NCBI GenBank assembly: GCA_028822675.1
Contig: JAPKDE010000141.1
Coordinates: 1-6,943, forward strand
Direction: 5' to 3'
From: Dehalococcoidia bacterium
Lineage (GTDB): Bacteria; Chloroflexota; Dehalococcoidia; UBA3495
DNA length: 6,943 nucleotides
The position numbers were made by a program, and so were the translations under genes. The notes beneath the pieces were generated by a model, which was not told the origin of the DNA, did no database searches, and worked only from the letters and a program-made list of their open reading frames with translations. Each line of letters starts with the position of its first letter. The first letter of the stretch is position 1. Positions 5,247 to 6,943 of the stretch are shown one piece after another.

Positions 5247-6401
5247 ATGGTCGGCAAGATATTGGCGTCGGAGGAGTTGCTCCAACGGGCCACAGACATG
5301 ATTCCGGCTCTCAAAGACCGAGCGACCGAAACAGATAATCTTCGTCGGATTCCAGATCAAACGGTTCAGGACCTGCGGTCTTCGGAGTTGCTGCGTATTG
5401 GCGTCCCCCGGCTTTACGGCGGTCTGGACGTAGACTATGGCTCCATGTTTGAGGTTGGCGCCGTATTGGGCACCGCCTGCGCCGCCACATCCTGGTGCTT
5501 TTGCATCTGGACGGCCCACTCCTGGCTGGTGGGCCATTGGCCGGCTGAAGCCCAGCAAGACGTCTTTGGCGGCGGCCCAGATGTCCTCTGCTCCAGCTCA
5601 TTGAATCCGGGCAAGTCGACCCTGGAGAAAGCCACCGTCGGGTTTCGGCTGTCCGGGCGTTGGGAATTCTCCAGCGGGTCCGACGCTGCTGAATGGGTGA
5701 TGGTTGGCGCGAACAGATCTGATGATCTGGTCTGGATTTTGGTGCCGAGATCGGATTACGAGGTTGTTGATACATGGTTTGTCTCCGGTCTCAAGGGCAC
5801 CGGAAGCAACGACATTGTAATCAAGGACGCCTTTGTCCCTGATTACAGAGTGTTGGACTTCATGAAATCGGGAGATGGGGATTGGACCGGATGGGAGATG
5901 CACCAGCAGGATCGCTATCGCCTGCCAGCTCCAGTATTACTGGGGTGGGACTTGGCCACACCGATGATTGGAATCGCCCAGGGATCGATAGACGAGTTCA
6001 CAACCAAACTCGCTGGAACTTCGGGGCCGGGTAGGACTGCCGATTCGGAGGGAGTTCAGCTACGTCTGTCCCAGTCCGCTGCGGAGTTGGATTCGGCTCG
6101 CGCGCTGATGCGGGAAGACATCGCGGGGATCTTCAAGAAAGCCCAAACCGGAGCTGCGTTCACCACGCTGGAACGGGCAAAAATTCGACGAGATAAGGCA
6201 TTCATCGCCCAGCTATGTCTGAGCTCAGTCAATCGACTGTTTGAATTCAGCGGCGGGCACGGTATCTTTGAATCCGAAATCCTTCAGCGCTTCCACCGCG
6301 ATATCCAGGCTGCGGTCCGTCGCGACGGGTTCATGATGGAATTCGGCGGGCTGCAGTACGCGCGCGTCGCCCTTGGTCTCGACCCCATCGGAAGAATCTA
6401 G
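5247..6401 (+). CDS. Acyl-CoA-dehydrogenase-fold flavin monooxygenase, oxygenase component (second paralogue)
   Basis: A 384-residue protein of the same fold as its divergent neighbour, but clearly different in sequence. The N-terminal helical domain carries LRSSELLRIGVPRLYGG (residues 43-59) and the CAATSWCFCIWTAHSW region (78-93). The beta domain has GRWEFSSG (137-144) and VSGLKGTGSNDIVIKDAFVP. The C-terminal domain has FEFSGGHGIFES and RDIQAAVRRDG (351-361). This matches group D flavin monooxygenases related to HsaA and the HpaH C2 oxygenase, which need a partner flavin reductase not seen here. At the place where the neighbour reads DIHVVSQH, this protein has Arg rather than His, so the two probably differ in chemistry or substrate. 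Its own ribosome binding site and 5' inverted repeat suggest separate regulation. An acyl-CoA dehydrogenase role is less likely; substrate unknown. Confidence 0.82.
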   Translation: MVGKILASEELLQRATDMIPALKDRATETDNLRRIPDQTVQDLRSSELLRIGVPRLYGGLDVDYGSMFEVGAVLGTACAATSWCFCIWTAHSWLVGHWPAEAQQDVFGGGPDVLCSSSLNPGKSTLEKATVGFRLSGRWEFSSGSDAAEWVMVGANRSDDLVWILVPRSDYEVVDTWFVSGLKGTGSNDIVIKDAFVPDYRVLDFMKSGDGDWTGWEMHQQDRYRLPAPVLLGWDLATPMIGIAQGSIDEFTTKLAGTSGPGRTADSEGVQLRLSQSAAELDSARALMREDIAGIFKKAQTGAAFTTLERAKIRRDKAFIAQLCLSSVNRLFEFSGGHGIFESEILQRFHRDIQAAVRRDGFMMEFGGLQYARVALGLDPIGRI

Positions 6402-6432
6402 GCTTCTTACCTGACCGAAGAACTTGCGGGGT

Positions 6433-6846
6433 TTAACTCTGGCGGGAGATCTCCACTTGCAGCATTTGTATCGCCAGCGTGGCGTAGGCAATGTACAGCT
6501 CTGGATGCAGGTCCAACTCGGTGAACTGCTCCACCTGATCAACCTCTGCCGGGCCAACTGCGCCGGGTATTAGCCTGAGGTCCAATTCAGAAATTTCGCC
6601 GTTCGGTAACAGAACCACGCAGCCTACTCCTGGCGGCGGTTCGAATCCCGAGCCGGATGGCAATTCCAGTTCAATTGCCTGCAACGTGCTCATTCCCAAG
6701 AAGGCTGGAAACGGATCCAGTCGGTCAGCTAAGTCGGCCACAGTCGCTCGCAACCGGTCTGCGGAGCCCCTGATAGCTTCTGGGGAGCGAGTGGGCGGAT
6801 CAGAATCGGGCGAAAATTCGGGGGTTATATCTTCTGATTTGGTCAT
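6433..6846 (-). CDS. Uncharacterised small acidic protein
   Basis: I do not recognise this 137-residue protein. The first 25 residues are rich in Ser, Pro, Asp and Glu and look disordered. Residues of about 24-43 (AIRGSADRLRATVADLADRL) form a likely amphipathic helix. A central segment, TLQAIELELP then GVGCVVLLPNGEISELDLRLIPG, looks like beta strands, and PELYIAYATLAIQMLQVEI is a likely C-terminal helix. There is no signal peptide, membrane segment, zinc motif or known catalytic signature, and the protein is strongly acidic, so a cytoplasmic role is likely. It is real rather than a chance frame: its composition is protein-like, it is flanked by plausible signals, and it converges with the monooxygenase gene 31 bases away. 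No clear Shine-Dalgarno precedes the ATG. The function is open, possibly linked to the unseen gene divergent from it. Confidence 0.65.
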   Translation of the reverse strand: MTKSEDITPEFSPDSDPPTRSPEAIRGSADRLRATVADLADRLDPFPAFLGMSTLQAIELELPSGSGFEPPPGVGCVVLLPNGEISELDLRLIPGAVGPAEVDQVEQFTELDLHPELYIAYATLAIQMLQVEISRQS

Positions 6847-6855
6847 AGTCTGGCA

Positions 6856-6886
6856 ATTCTAACCCGCCAGATGGCCCCCATGCCAA
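6856..6886 (-). promoter_or_regulatory. Possible promoter for the small acidic protein
   Basis: Read on the - strand, TTGGCA (6881-6886) and TAGAAT (6856-6861) are separated by 19 bases, slightly longer than ideal. The -10 box ends only nine bases before the ATG, so the transcript would be leaderless or nearly so. This fits the missing ribosome binding site. Confidence 0.3.
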
Positions 6887-6916
6887 TTGACACTGCCAAA
6901 CCGAGGCCATTAACAT
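6887..6916 (+). promoter_or_regulatory. Sigma-70-type promoter reading off the right edge
   Basis: A full consensus TTGACA (6887-6892) is followed after 18 bases by TAACAT (6911-6916), which matches four of six positions of TATAAT. It abuts the candidate -35 box of the opposite promoter. It is well placed to transcribe a gene starting just beyond the window. Confidence 0.55.
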
Positions 6917-6937
6917 AGTTAGTCGAGGCCAAAATTT

Positions 6938-6943
6938 AAGGAG
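6938..6943 (+). promoter_or_regulatory. Shine-Dalgarno of a gene beginning outside the window
   Basis: The window ends in AAGGAG, a strong ribosome binding sequence, 21 bases after the -10 box of the rightward promoter. A + strand start codon is expected within about a dozen bases past the edge. Confidence 0.5.

Noticed and set aside
5714..5729. Perfect inverted repeat CAGATC-TGAT-GATCTG
   Set aside because: It lies within conserved coding sequence of the monooxygenase (Arg-Ser-Asp-Asp region), with no T run and no regulatory context.

Overview
The window is moderately GC-rich bacterial DNA. It holds seven protein-coding genes, no RNA genes and no CRISPR array. Two features suggest a Chloroflexota bacterium of the Dehalococcoidia/SAR202 kind. 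One is palindromic intergenic-type repeats of the 'CCCCTCTTTA...TAAAGGG' and 'CCTGAGC...GTCGAAGG' styles. The other is catabolic genes of types that are abundant in that group: a family III CoA-transferase and acyl-CoA-dehydrogenase-fold flavin monooxygenases. This assignment is an inference from recalled repeat styles and gene content, not from a database search.

Region 1 (1-3704, all on +) is a tightly packed collinear run. It contains the C-terminal part of a CaiB/BaiF CoA-transferase, then rdgB (XTP/dITP pyrophosphatase), moaA (GTP 3',8-cyclase), rnhA (ribonuclease HI) and moaC (cyclic pyranopterin monophosphate synthase). Gaps are 1, 17, about 46 and 103 bases, so the run is probably one transcript. 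moaA and moaC catalyse the two successive steps from GTP to cyclic pyranopterin monophosphate, the first stage of molybdenum cofactor synthesis. rdgB and rnhA are nucleic-acid housekeeping genes that share the transcript. A stem-loop with a short T run follows moaC and may end it.

The most notable observation lies inside rdgB. A palindromic repeat of about 90 bases appears to have inserted in frame, flanked by a TGCC direct repeat. It adds 31 codons to a surface loop without destroying the reading frame or any visible catalytic motif. A second, degenerate palindromic repeat fills much of the rnhA-moaC gap.

Region 2 (3786-6401) is a divergent pair of paralogous acyl-CoA-dehydrogenase-fold proteins. 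They are best read as oxygenase components of two-component (group D) flavin monooxygenases. They are separated by a 291-base region that carries a perfect inverted repeat just upstream of the rightward gene. No flavin reductase partner is visible.

Region 3 (6433-6943) contains a small acidic protein of unknown function on the - strand. Upstream of it is a compact bidirectional control region with a consensus TTGACA element pointing right. The window ends on an AAGGAG Shine-Dalgarno sequence, so another + strand gene should begin just beyond the edge.
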